64,000 bases of DNA from Aquila chrysaetos chrysaetos (taxonomy: Eukaryota > Chordata > Aves > Accipitriformes > Accipitridae): assembly GCF_900496995.4 (NCBI RefSeq), contig NW_024470326.1, positions 1-64,000 on the forward strand, in the 5' to 3' direction. Within the stretch, counting starts at the first letter, position 1. Every line of letters begins with the position of its first letter. The position numbers and the translations under genes were made by a program. The notes under the pieces are model-generated. The model was not told where the DNA came from. It saw only the letters and a list, made by a program, of their open reading frames with translations, and ran no database searches. This document shows positions 46,231 through 56,530 of the stretch, piece after piece.

Positions 46231-49200
46231 GGCATCTTGTGTAGCTCTGTGGCCCTGGACTTGGACATGAAACAGAGTACGTGCCCTGAATTCTGTTAGG
46301 CAGTGTGGGGACGAACCTGGGACACATGACACTATAGTCAGTGGAGGTATAGTAAATTCAGCTGATGGAAAAGAGAGAGACCCAGCTCTCGCTATGGTAC
46401 ATGACTGCAAGCGTTCATATGAATACCTGTATCAAGTGCCATGAAGATAAGGAGTAGGAAAAGGTTCTTTTGGCCTTTAGTTGGGCATAAGCTGCCATGT
46501 CACTTGGCCAAAGGAATTTCCCACCAGGCTCATACATGATTCCCAAGATGTTGCCCTGTCTCTATGAACTTCTCCGTTACAGTTTGCTGTTACCTACATG
46601 TATCTTGGACCACCTCTGACAACTCAAATGTCACCAGGTATTTGCATCTGAACACCTGACTCCTGCCTTTGCTCTCCCTTAATTCAGATGGGAGCTGAGA
46701 CAAGGAGCTCACATGCAGGTGTCTATTTTGCTCACACCTGAACTGAGGCAAGAGGAATCCCACCTCCTGTGGCTTTGTGGTGTGCATGGGAGGCAGCTGA
46801 GCCTCCTTCCAATGCCATGAGTAGAAAGGCAGGATGATTTGCCTCCATTGACCCATGGATGCCTTCCCTCAGCAGGGGTAAAGGAGATCCCTGCCTGCCT
46901 CTCTCTGGGGATCCTGTCTAACAATACGACCAAAAAATGTGGCAAGTAGATGTAACTTTGTCTCTGAGAGGAGAATTTTATTTCAGGAAAGAAGTGTCTC
47001 TCCCAGGCTGAGGGAGGCAACACCAGTGATTGCTTCAGCCTGTTTCCTGGCAGGTTCCCCTGAGCCCCAGGGACACCAGGAGGGAGCCCAGAGGGGGCAG
47101 AGAAAGTGCTGCCTTGGGCTGGTCCTCTGCTGCTGAGCTGGGCTGGGCTCCTGGCGTGGAGGGAGCTCCTGGCAAGCAGGCAGCATTTCAGAGAGACAGC
47201 TCTGCCCAGGAGCAGCTCCTCTGCAAAGCGCAGCAGGGCTGAGAGCACTGCCTGCAGGCACCGAGGGGAGAGGAGTGAGGCAGAGAGAGAGGTTAAAGGC
47301 AGTCTGGGGTGGGAGGAGAGAGGAGAGCTGACCTGGAGAAAAATCTTGACAGCCCTTCACAGGGTAAGTCTCTGGCTGCAGGGCAATTCCTGGAATGACC
47401 TCCTAAAGCTGGCACATCCCACAGCCTATGGGATCTGTCAGGAGGACTCTCACAGTTTGTGCAGTGTAGAGAAAAAGGGCGCGCTTTGGAGCAGAGGTTC
47501 CCTGCTGCACCCTCAGAGGGACAGGGCACGTCAGCTGCCTTCACCCGGGGATGGCTGCGGAGTGTGAAGCTGGGTGTGCAGCCAGGGGTGCCCAGGGCTG
47601 TCCTGCTGAGCAGGGTCCCTGCACCCCAGGGGGCTGTGTGCTGGGGCAGGGGCTCTGCCGCTGGTCAGGGTAAGTACTCAGCCTGCCTGGGGAGCTCCAA
47701 CAGCAGAGTGGGGAGAAGCTGTGGGTGGAAGAAGCAACTTGCAGCAGGGCAGGGTCCTTCTGCTGACAAGAGGGTGCTGTGTGGATCGGGGCTGCTCACA
47801 GCTCCAGATCAGCCCCGGGGCATTCCCAAGGGCACTTTTCAAGGAGAAGCTCAAAGCAGGGATTGCTATAAAGTTAAGGAGCTTTCCAGAGCCTGGGTTT
47901 TCTCTTTTCTAGTCTTGGTGAATTTTCAGGAGAAATGGAAAAGGAGCTGTCATGCTTGAACAGCTCACTGAGACTCGGGAGCTGTAACTCTGAGGGATCA
48001 GTCAGTCTGACAGGAGCCTCCTGAAGTAGAGCACAGGGACTGAGAACAACTGCCTGGCTGTGCTGGTGCCTGGGAGGTGGCATGCACAGCTGGGTAAGGG
48101 TAACTCTTTCCTGATTTCCCTGCTGCCTCTCTCTTTACCTCTCTGAGACAGACCATCACTGCTTTTTTCCTTGTTTCTCCACTTGTCTGTGTTACTGTTA
48201 CCTTGTTTCTGCTGTCAGGCTCTCTGGGGATGGGAGTTTCAGCTGCAGAGACACACACTGGTCTTGTGGGTCCTCCCCTGCAGCTGTGTCCATGGGAACA
48301 AGTGTCCCAGCTTTCCTCTCATCTGAGGGGTGATGCTCAATGCTGTGTGTGGGGCTGGGGAAAGAGCTGATTCTCCCTTACAGAGATGCCAGCACAGTAG
48401 GTCACTTGGCTGTCACCTCAGAGTGTCCTTCCAAGCTGTGAGCTGCCCTGCAAGATGCAAACCTGTCTCACAGCAGCTTTCTGTTATCAGAAAGCCCCAT
48501 GGAGAAGCACAGAGATGCTATGACTGAGGAAATGCTCTTGGGCTGGTGAAATGAGCCCGGTGTGTCCTTGGCTAGAAGCAGGGTGCTGAGACTTTGAGAA
48601 AGGGTGAGACATTTGGTGGTCTGCAGTGGATGTCTCTGCTCTCAGCAGTGTCTGGTGGCTTTTCAGGGTAAAATATGGGAGCGTGATCACCCTCCATCTC
48701 AGACAGGTGCAAGCACAGTGAAAGTGGGAACTAGACAGAAGGACAGAGCAGCTCCCCCTCTCTCTGCACGAAGCCACAGGCAATCCTCCTGACTTGCCTG
48801 GCTCACGCTGTTCTCCCGGAGTGCAGCAGAAATGCTGAAGGCTTCCGAGATCTAAGAAAACTCCCCAGGGGCGATGTGGTCAGCTGTAAAAAACCCTAGA
48901 ACTCTTAAACTATTTTTACCTTCCTGGGTCCTTATCATTGGGAGTGCAGGTGCTGACAACCCCTTCTGCGTTAGGAGTGGATTCAGCTGACAAAGTCAAA
49001 CAGCAGACTGGCCCCTGCCCGCACCGATCCCATGAACCCACTGCTGCAGAGCAGGGCTGACTTCTCAAGAGCCCATGGGCAGAGGCCCTGCTCTTCATTG
49101 CACGCTCGGCCAGCACCAAGCAGGGCTCCAGCCACAGGCCTGAAGGAAGGTCTCCTAAGAAAAGGAAAAGGGTCTGCCTGTGTGAGAGTGGGAGGGTCTA

Positions 49201-49242
49201 TGGGAAATGGCTTTGATATTGCTCAGAGAATAATGCCCTGAC

Positions 49243-49271
49243 TCTTCCCTGTCTTTTTTCTACTTTGAAAG
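49243..49271 (+). promoter_or_regulatory. Probable 3' splice site of the OR coding exon
   Basis: A pyrimidine-rich tract (TCTTCCCTGTCTTTTTTCTA) leads to an AG at 49270-49271, 24 bases before the ATG at 49295. OR genes usually have a non-coding 5' exon and a single coding exon. Similar tracts precede the ATG in the other copies (for example about 22705). It also argues that the upstream in-frame ATG at 49265 is intronic. Confidence 0.65.
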
Positions 49272-49294
49272 CACCCCATGCCCAGAGGAAGAAA

Positions 49295-50218
49295 ATGTCC
49301 AACGGCAGCTCCATCGCTGAGTTCCTCCTCCTGGCGTTTGCAGACACGCGGGAGCTGCAGCTCTTGCACTTCTGGCTCTTCCTGGGCATCTACCTGGCTG
49401 CCCTCCTGGCCAACGGCCTCATCATCACCGCCGTAGCCTGTGACCACCACCTCCACACACCCATGTACTTCTTCCTCCTCAACCTCTCCCTCCTCGACCT
49501 GGGCTCCATCTCCACCACTGTCCCCAAAGCCATGGCCAACTCCCTCTGGGACACCAGGCCCATCTCCTACCCAGGATGTGCTGCCCAGGTCTTTCTGTTT
49601 GTCTTTTTGATCTCAGCAGAGTACTTTCTTCTCACTGTCATGGCCTATGATCGCTACGTTGCCATCTGCAAACCCCTGCACTATGGGACCCTCCTGGGCA
49701 GCAGAGCTTGTGTCCACATGGCAGCAGCTGCCTGGGGCAGTGGTTTCCTCTATGCTGTGCTGCACACTGCCAATACATTTTCAGTACCCCTCTGCCAAGG
49801 CAATGCTGTGGACCAGTTCTTCTGCGAAATCCCCCAGATCCTCAAGCTCTCCTGCTCAGATGCCTACCTCAGGGAAGTTGGGGTACTTGTAGTTGCTGTC
49901 TGTTTAGCTGTTGGGTGTTTTGTTTTCATTGTACTGTCCTATGGGCAGATCTTCAGGGCTGTGCTGAGGATCCCCTCTGAGCAGGGACAGCACAAAGCCT
50001 TTTCCACGTGCCTCCCTCACCTGGCCGTGGTCTCCTTGTTTATAACTGCTGCCACGTTTGCCTACCTGAAGCCCCCCTCCATGTCCTCCCCATCCCTGGA
50101 CCTGCTGGTGGCAGTTCTGTACTCGGTGGTGCCTCCAGCCTTGAACCCCCTCATCTACAGCATGAGAAACCATGAGATCAAGGATGCCCTGAGAAAACTA
50201 ATCACTGGGTGCTTTTGA
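49295..50218 (+). CDS. Olfactory receptor, class II (OR14-like)
   Basis: A seven-transmembrane G-protein-coupled receptor expected to detect odorants at the cilia of olfactory neurons, signalling through Golf and adenylate cyclase. It is 307 residues, the usual OR size. The start was chosen at MSNGSS because a likely splice acceptor lies at 49271 and the other copies start in the same context. Visible: N-glycosylation site NGSS (Asn3); TM1 about 24-49 with AN in place of the common GN; PMYFFL at 56-61; TM3 ending in MAYDRYVAIC (117-126); conserved Cys95 for the loop 2 disulfide; SYGQIF at 215-220; KAFSTCLPHL at 234-243; PPALNPLIYSMRN at 280-292; short tail. No internal stop. Polyadenylation signals lie at 50224-50229 and 50494-50499. 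It lies in the right arm; its left-arm twin is dead. Family assignment comes from motifs, and the ligand is unknown. Functional status is inferred from the intact frame only. Confidence 0.92.
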   Translation: MSNGSSIAEFLLLAFADTRELQLLHFWLFLGIYLAALLANGLIITAVACDHHLHTPMYFFLLNLSLLDLGSISTTVPKAMANSLWDTRPISYPGCAAQVFLFVFLISAEYFLLTVMAYDRYVAICKPLHYGTLLGSRACVHMAAAAWGSGFLYAVLHTANTFSVPLCQGNAVDQFFCEIPQILKLSCSDAYLREVGVLVVAVCLAVGCFVFIVLSYGQIFRAVLRIPSEQGQHKAFSTCLPHLAVVSLFITAATFAYLKPPSMSSPSLDLLVAVLYSVVPPALNPLIYSMRNHEIKDALRKLITGCF

Positions 50219-50223
50219 GAAGG

Positions 50224-50229
50224 AATAAA
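50224..50229 (+). terminator. Polyadenylation signal candidates after the OR gene
   Basis: AATAAA occurs five bases after the OR stop codon and again at 50494-50499. The second has a counterpart in the left arm (reversed, 1737-1742) and is the more natural site for an OR 3' UTR. Confidence 0.55.
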
Positions 50230-51130
50230 CTGCCTGTTGTCTTTTGCATAGGACTCATATCTCATTACAGGCCCAGCCTCCTCTGGTGTTTCTTTTATGA
50301 AGATTTTTGGTTTTATGGCTTCTCTATTTCTTTTGGTTTGGAGTTTGTTGTGTTTTGGGTTTTTTTACTTTTCTGAATGCTTTCCACAAAAAATGTCTAT
50401 ATTCCTCTGGTTTCTCATTCACAATATATCCAGATTTTTTGTGATCTGGAGGCTGTGCAAATGAGGAGCTGTACCCTCTGTGAGTTTAAGCAAAATAAAG
50501 GGCCCTGCACTGACTTGTTTTTCTGAGATCCTTCCTCCAAGACCTTCTCTGCAGCTGCAGGGAGCAGTGCCTGTGTGCAGAGGGGAAGAAGAAAAGAGTC
50601 CCGGCACAGCGGCACTGCCAGGGAGCACCAGCGCTTGGTCTTTCCCGAGCTGCTCTCTTCCCACTTGCATGCTCTCCTTCTGAACCCTTTGGTTGGTGGA
50701 AGGCCTGAGTGCTCTTCAAGCATGGTTACAGTCCTGCTGTGTGGCAGGCCTGTGGCCACAGGCAAGGACAGGCAGTGGGCACTTGTGTGACAGAGCTGGC
50801 CTCCATTGCAGCATTCCCATCATACAAGGGGATCTCCTTATACTTTGTGCCTTGGATGCCCCCCACATTTTGGGCTCACCCCTCTCCACCCCCGAGGAGC
50901 TGCTGTGCCCTTCAGAGGGTCTGGGGCTGTGGGGTGAGTGCCCAGAGCTCTGCCGCACCCTGTGGTGGGCACTGGTGTGTGGCCATGCCAGACTGTGCTG
51001 CACTGGGGAGAGGGCAGGGGAGGTGCAGAGAGGTTAAGGGAAGTGTGAAGCTTTTAGGGGGATCTGTGCTGGGCTGGAAAGCGCCCAGGAGAGAAATATA
51101 TCAGTGTGTAGCTTGTCGTGTGTGACCATG

Positions 51131-51579
51131 TGTCGTGGTTTCAGCCCAGCCGGTAACAAAGGACCACGCAGCCGCTCGCTCACTCCTCCCGCCCCCCTCC
51201 GGTGGGATAGGGGGGAGACGGGGGAGAGAAGAGAAAAAAAAAACTGGAACCTCGAGGGTTGAGATAAGGGCAATTTACTGGGACAACGCAAAAAAGTTAC
51301 AACAAGAACGACGGTACTAATGAAAGAGTATACAAAAAAGAGTGATGCACAGTGCAACTGCTTACCACCCGGGACCCGACGCTCCGCCACTTCCCCCACC
51401 GAAAGTCGAGAGAGAGCAAGAGAGCCCTCCCCCCGGCCCACTCCCCATTTATATACTGGGCATGATGTCACATGGTATGGAATAGCTCCTTGGCTACTTC
51501 AGGTCAGCTGCCCCAGCTATGCCCCCCCACCTCCCAGGTTCCTGTAAAAATTAACTCTATCCCAGCTGAACCCAGGACA
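51131..51579 (-). mobile_element. 3' LTR of the ERVL-like element (449 bp)
   Basis: On the minus strand it begins TGTCCTGGGTTCAGCTGGGA and ends GAAACCACGACA. A purine-rich stretch (AAGGGGTGGATAA on the minus strand) lies directly upstream at 51580-51592 and serves as polypurine tract, which identifies this as the 3' LTR. It starts at the exact base where the right arm ends. Confidence 0.9.
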
Positions 51580-52082
51580 TTATCCACCCCTTATTCTATA
51601 CCATTTACATCATGCCCAGATCTTACATTTTCCAATCAACCACTACCACTTTCCTTGTCTTATATACATATATATATGTATATGGACACCCCCCCCCCAC
51701 ACACACACAAATAGTATTCCTTTAGTCGATGGGTTATCCCTCCAATGTGTCTATCAATTTTATTTAGTCTATGACTTTGGGGCTCCATCTGTTGCAACAT
51801 TTCTTCAGGATAAGAGAGATGGTGTGAGGTGTTGGGTTGTTGTATGCTGTCTCTGGAACTTCTGGCTGGAACATTTGGTGCAACCCACACCCTTGGTCTG
51901 CAGGTCAAAGATGTTGAACTTGAGGAAGTTGCTGGGCACCAGTTCAAGTTTTATCACTGTTGTTCTTGGCTCAGTTTCAAAGTCCATCCTTCAGACACTT
52001 GGGTAATTCTTACAGTAATACCCTTGATATGGCATATAGACCCTATAGATACAATGACATACATTGGCAGGTTATTTAGCAG
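51580..52082 (-). other. ERVL 3' region between pol and LTR
   Basis: It holds a TATA-rich and CA/C-rich microsatellite (51660-51712) and two overlapping minus-strand frames (51660-51947 and 51805-51987). One of them has a polar, Gln/His-rich stretch (YPEEMLQQMEPQSHRLNK). Neither matches a known env or accessory gene. Function is unknown. Confidence 0.4.
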
Positions 52083-52483
52083 TTAAATATCATACAGCCT
52101 AGTTAACTGGCTATTCTCTCCCAAAATCAAATCCCCCTGAGGTACACATCGAACTTCCCCGTCCTTCTGCATCACCCACCAGGTGTACCCAGGTCCCTGA
52201 GCAAAAACAACCCCTTGGATGGGTTTGTCTCTGCTTGAGGGAGTACTAACCCAGACTGTGTTTCCTAACATACTCCTCATGTGCACTACAGGGACTTTAT
52301 CACCTTCTACAGTATGTGGAAGTCTTGGTTGGGTGGGGCCCGCCCGATTGGTGGATCCTCTAGTATTAACTAACCAGGTGGCTTTTGTTAAACGTGTATC
52401 CCAACGTTTGAAAGTTCCACCCCCCATTGCTCTCAATGTAGTTTTCAGCAGTCCATTGTATCATTCGATTTTTCCGGAGGCTG
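52083..52483 (-). pseudogene. pol: ERVL integrase, C-terminal part
   Basis: This continues the integrase gene after the nested provirus. The first codons (near 52465) carry GKIE, whose Glu is the third catalytic residue, and a TGA stop follows immediately, probably from decay of a CGA codon. Beyond it the frame is open for 117 codons and ends in a C-terminal domain with GYTWWVMQKDGEVRCVP. Joined genomically to 59733-59996 only if the provirus is ignored. Confidence 0.8.
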
Positions 52484-52489
52484 GTGCGT
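52484..52489. repeat. Target-site duplication, left copy
   Basis: GTGCGT, identical to 59727-59732, flanks the nested provirus. Six bases is the length typical of alpha- and betaretroviral integrases. Confidence 0.9.
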
Positions 52490-52930
52490 TGCGGAGGCAC
52501 AGGACAGCACACACAGACCAATGTGATCAGGTGAAGTCCACTTTACTAGAGCATCAGACATCATTTTATACATTAGTTACATCTGTACATGCGTTCAGTT
52601 ATTTTACTATTGGTTGCACACATTATTCATGCACTGTCCACGCGCCCAGTTACACTTAATGATTGGTTATATCAACACTGTACACGCGCATCAACATAAA
52701 ACATAATTGGTTATACTAACTAAAACATACAAGACTTGTTTCAGTCTAATTGGTCAAGATAAACTGCCGAATTGAGGTCGGTTGTGCCAAGTTCTCTTTA
52801 TCGTGGAATGTGCACCTGTGTTTTTCTAATTGGTATCTTTCTTATTCTTGTCTTCTGTTTATTCTGTTCAAGGCCTTCTAAAGGCATCTGGAATGCTCTT
52901 GTGATCATTAGCTAAAAATGTTCCACAACA
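52490..52930 (-). mobile_element. 3' LTR of the nested provirus (441 bp)
   Basis: Plus-strand ends TGCGGAGGCAC and CCACAACA. It differs from the other LTR at 5 of 441 positions, all transitions. On the minus strand it carries five CCAAT motifs (ATTGG at 52609, 52662, 52706, 52749 and 52829) and a TATA box (TTTTATA at 52564-52570). The polypurine tract at 52931-52944 identifies it as the 3' LTR. Confidence 0.95.
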
Positions 52931-52944
52931 TTTCCCCCCTTTTT
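52931..52944 (-). promoter_or_regulatory. Polypurine tract of the nested provirus
   Basis: On the minus strand it reads AAAAAGGGGGGAAA directly before the 3' LTR. It primes plus-strand DNA synthesis in retroviruses. Confidence 0.93.
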
Positions 52945-53757
52945 CTTTAAAAAGAGTATTAACAGATCTAGTCACCACCATCCGCGAACTCAGCCCAGCA
53001 ATCGGTAGGTGTCAGCTTTACGTGGGCGTCCCCACAGAGGCAACGATGGCCTTGCTGTACACCAACCCGATGCTCTTCGGAAAATCCCGGTATTTATACA
53101 TTTGCAGAAGAACAGATTTCAGCACACGTGGCCAGCGGGTGCTAAAATTTGCCTCAGTTGAAACATAGGGAGCCTATGGCACATGCGGTCGCTGGCCAGG
53201 CACGCTGCACGAGTCATAGCCATCCTGTCTATTGGTTCATGGGCTTTGTGATGCTGGTTGCAGTGCACAGAGAATCTTGACCTGTTATGTTGGTCAAGGT
53301 GACCTACGCGTTAGTTTTTGGCTGAGGTGGTATTCACATGTCGGACCATCTAGGGTGTTCCAGATGATGATGGTCATACAAATCGAGCGGGAGTCCATCG
53401 TGGGCCTGTGAACTCAGCCCTTTGCAAAGACCTATGAATACAATTAATTAAAACACAGTAAAAGCAACATTATACCTAATAAAATACACAAGAATAAAAG
53501 AAACCCCTATTTTTAACAAAGATACAAACCAACTCCTAAGTCCCCATCCCACAGCTAAATGTTCTAAGCCGAAATGGCAGCTTTCTTAATTGCGTTGAAA
53601 CCCTTGCAGCTCCTTCTTGCCTCTGCAGTTCTGTTATCTTGTTTATTATTATTTCTAATAATAACTTGGACTCCACTGTCCAAGTTCCTCATGTCCGTTG
53701 TTTTTCTGGTGGTTCAAAAGTCCGTTCATATTGTAGCTGTCACGTACTCCGGTCCAC
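52945..53757 (-). other. env-to-LTR region with a second env tail
   Basis: About 0.8 kb separates the env stop from the polypurine tract. At 53440-53570 the minus strand encodes a WGLRSWFVSLLK motif followed by a hydrophobic run and a stop, resembling the env tail at 20150-20388. The remainder (52945-53430) has no recognised coding content. A plus-strand hydrophobic open frame (53574-53825) overlaps env antisense and is probably chance. Confidence 0.65.
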
Positions 53758-55209
53758 TCACGTTGACTGCGGCGTACTTAACTCTAAATAATCAGGCTCA
53801 AAGAAATGTCCCCTGCTTTCCATGAAATCTCCCACAATTCCCTTCTTTGGTTTATGAGCAATCCAGACTTGACTAATAACTTGGGATGCCATTTTCCTCA
53901 ACAAGCTAACCAAACAAGGTAAAATTATTACAATAGCTAAAATCACGATAACTACAACAATACCCATGCGACATAATTCTTTAAACCAACCTGTTATCCC
54001 TAATGACCCAAACCATTCATCCAAGGGGTTCTTCTCTACTATCACTTTATTCATGTTATCTTTCAACTGCTGCAACTTTTCATGTATAGACTTCGAATGA
54101 CCTGATATGGTCATACAGCACATTCCTTCAAAATCCTCACAGCCATGTCCTTGTGCTAACAATAAAAAATCTATAGCCGCCCTATTTTGTAAAATAGCAT
54201 GCCTTATGTTTTCTGTGTCTTCTAAGAGATCATTTATAATACTAGATGTAAGATTTAATTGTTTCGATGTCCAACATGCTAAACGTTGCAACTCCCGTAA
54301 CGCATTACCCGCTGCAGCCCCTGGTGTAAAAAGAGATAGCAGTACTCTTGTGGCCTTGCCTAACAGTCGTACGTTATCGTTACAATCAGGCCCAAGATTT
54401 TCTATAGATCCCTTGTGTCTTCGATTGTCTGTTAAATTCAGTAACTGAATAATAGAGGGTGCAAACAATGTAAGCTTACCCAAGTAACATGGTCCGCCAA
54501 AAGATCTCACTGGGATGCCGTGCCAAGCACGATCACCGCATATCAAAAAATATCCGCTTGGTAAAGCCTTGGCGGTATAATTAGTACCTATAAATATCTT
54601 ACTCCTCTGGGTTTCTGCTCCCATGGCTCCTACACAATAATCCCTACTATCCATAAACTTATACCAAGAGCTTGGACTAGATACATTTGTCCACCCCGAC
54701 ATATTGTGTTGCTGATAATAATTAATTCCTGTGCTAAACCCTCCTGCCAAATATACACATGACTTATTACCATATGTTGATCCTACTAAATCAAGCTCTT
54801 GCGGATCCCAGGGCAATGTAACATTAAGAGAATTGATAATCTTTGCAGTTGCTACCCCTGTAAGATTTTGACAATGCTGCTGTGGGATGTGCAACGAATA
54901 CAAGCTGTAACAGGTCTCATTGATCTTTGTTTCATTCAAAGCACTGCCATCAGAAACCCATGCTCAAAAATCTGGCAGGTACAAATATGGCACTCCCACC
55001 AAACATGTTCGAAATGGATCTGAGGGTGTACTCATTGAGAGGCAAAAAGACTGTTGTCCTGTCTGGGTGGCCCAGGTTATCCACATATTTTGCCTTGGGT
55101 TAATTCGGTGTAATGGTAATGCTGGCTGTACCACCGCACATATTGCGATGAGGCAGCAAAGTGTTTCCACCAACGGTGGCGCACCTAATACCTTCTTGTG
55201 TCGTTCCAT
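53758..55209 (-). pseudogene. env: env of the nested provirus, nearly intact
   Basis: Env mediates receptor binding and membrane fusion. The frame runs 484 codons from an ATG at 55209, with a signal-peptide-like hydrophobic run (LCCLIAICAVVQPALPL), and has one internal TGA at about 54961, after which 393 codons are open to 53758. The surface part has many N-glycosylation sites. The transmembrane part shows a QNRAAIDFLL motif (immunosuppressive-domain-like), a CX6CC motif (CEDFEGMCC) and a membrane anchor (about 53900-53970). This pattern is that of alpha/gamma-type env, closest in style to avian alpharetroviruses. A single stop in an otherwise open frame fits the young LTRs. Whether any protein is made is unknown. 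Confidence 0.9.
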
Positions 55210-55271
55210 GTCTTGTCAATAATCTGATAACTTCTGGGCATCCGGACGTTTACCCCACACTGTTTCCCCAC

Positions 55272-55293
55272 TTTTTTTTTTTTTTTTTTTTTT
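55272..55293 (-). other. 22-nt poly(A) tract inside the provirus
   Basis: Plus strand shows 22 T in a row. On the coding (minus) strand this is poly(A), 11 bases after an AATAAA signal (TTTATT at 55305-55310). It therefore looks like the tail of a polyadenylated viral RNA, not a random homopolymer. Confidence 0.85.
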
Positions 55294-55760
55294 GCAAGAT
55301 TCCCTTTATTTCACAAAGAATCCAACTTATATATGTTTCAACAAAGATCCAGAAAGTACTAACGACTCACAGCCAATACTACTAGCACAGGAGGGCATAT
55401 CTGACCCAGCTGGGATGTTTGCCAGTCCTCAGAACAGTTAAAGATAAAAACATTCCATAGACATACTCGTGACTGTCTTCAGCCACATCTTCCCAGGCCT
55501 ACACAAGGCCATCCTCCAACCTGACCTTGTAAAACTAGTTCTTCAAGGCTTGGCAAACATGCAGCACAACAAATTCTAATGGTCACTCTTGAAAACAAAT
55601 GCCAGGTGTTCCGAGCTGCTCCCACATCTCCCCCTTTTTTGTTTAGGAACATCAGATTCACGAGGAAGGCAGCGAGGACTCTAGCTTCGAACTGACGCAA
55701 TCCTCGTACTGCTCCTCAGGTGATTCTGATTGCTGCAAACACACAAATGATTAATAATTC
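55294..55760 (-). mobile_element. Foreign retroviral 3' end: env tail, PPT, U3 and R
   Basis: In coding order: the end of an env-like frame (RQFEARVLAAF near 55690), polypurine tract AAAAAAGGGGGAGA (55627-55640), then 333 bases opening TGTGGGAGCAGCTCGG (U3) and running to AATAAA and the poly(A) at 55293. U5 is missing, exactly as in genomic or messenger RNA of a retrovirus. The LTR differs from the 441 bp LTRs of the host provirus, so it came from another virus. Confidence 0.78.
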
Positions 55761-55984
55761 TCCAATAGCAATATAAATTCAGATACGCAAATTTAAACCT
55801 CCAAATCATATTTTTGGATTTAAGCATTCAACAGTATTAGACAATTCTTTGAAAAACACCCTGTTCTGCTAATTTCATATATACACTTTCATTCCCTTGT
55901 AAAGGAGTTACACAGAGCCCTTGTTTTTGAAATTCCCAATTGCAATGTAATTTCATTCTATTTTATAATGCATTTTGTCTATGT

Positions 55985-56530
55985 GATGGGTTGATCCTGG
56001 CTGGACACCAGTCACCTACCATAGCTATGCTATCACTCTCTCCTCCACAGCTGGACAGGGGAACGGGAAATGAGGTTTTGCTGTTAGTTCGTCACACATT
56101 ATCTCTGTCACTTCATCCTCCTCAGTGGCAGCACTCATCGCACTCTTCCCCTGTTCCAGCGTGGGATCTCTCCCACGGGAGACAGTCCTCCACGAAGATC
56201 TTCAGCATGGGTCCCCTCCACGGCGTGCAGTCCTTCAGGAGCACACTGCTCCAGCGTGGACCTCCATAGACCGCAGGGGAACGACCCGTCTCACCAAGGT
56301 CTTCACCACGGGCTGCAGGGGAATCTCTGCTCCGGCGCCTGGAGCATCTCCTCCCCCTCCTTCTGCACTGACCTTGGTGTCTGCAGGGTTATTTCTCTTA
56401 GATGTTCTCACTCTTCAGCTGCCATGTCTGTGTGTTCCGCAACCGCATCTCTCTTCCCCCTCTCCAGCCGTTTGTTTTCATTATTTTTTTTTCTGTCTCT
56501 TCCTCTCTCTCTCTCTTTTTTTTTTTTTTT
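55985..56530 (-). mobile_element. Avian LTR-like fragment
   Basis: It contains GGGTTGATCCTGGCTGGACA near 55988, then repeated phrases such as CCAGCGTGGGATCTCTCCCA and CCAGCGTGGACCTCCAT, and GGAATCTCTGCTCCGGCGCC near 56320. These are hallmarks I associate with a common bird LTR family. It ends in a CT- and T-rich stretch at 56490-56533. It separates two env pieces within the provirus. Confidence 0.6.

Larger units (their letters stand above)
44580..51130 (-). repeat. Right arm of the large inverted duplication
   Basis: Reverse complement of 1106-7631, length 6,551 against 6,526. It carries the intact OR on the plus strand, its 5' flank and the same CR1 piece. Its outer end coincides exactly with the first base of an LTR at 51131, so the original arm may be longer and interrupted. 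Confidence 0.9.

Noticed and set aside
49265..49294. Upstream in-frame ATG of the intact OR
   Set aside because: It lies before the probable splice acceptor at 49270-49271, and the other copies share only the MSN start.
53574..53825. Plus-strand 83-codon hydrophobic open frame antisense to the env end
   Set aside because: Antisense of a membrane-anchor coding region is often hydrophobic. No independent start or family resemblance is visible.
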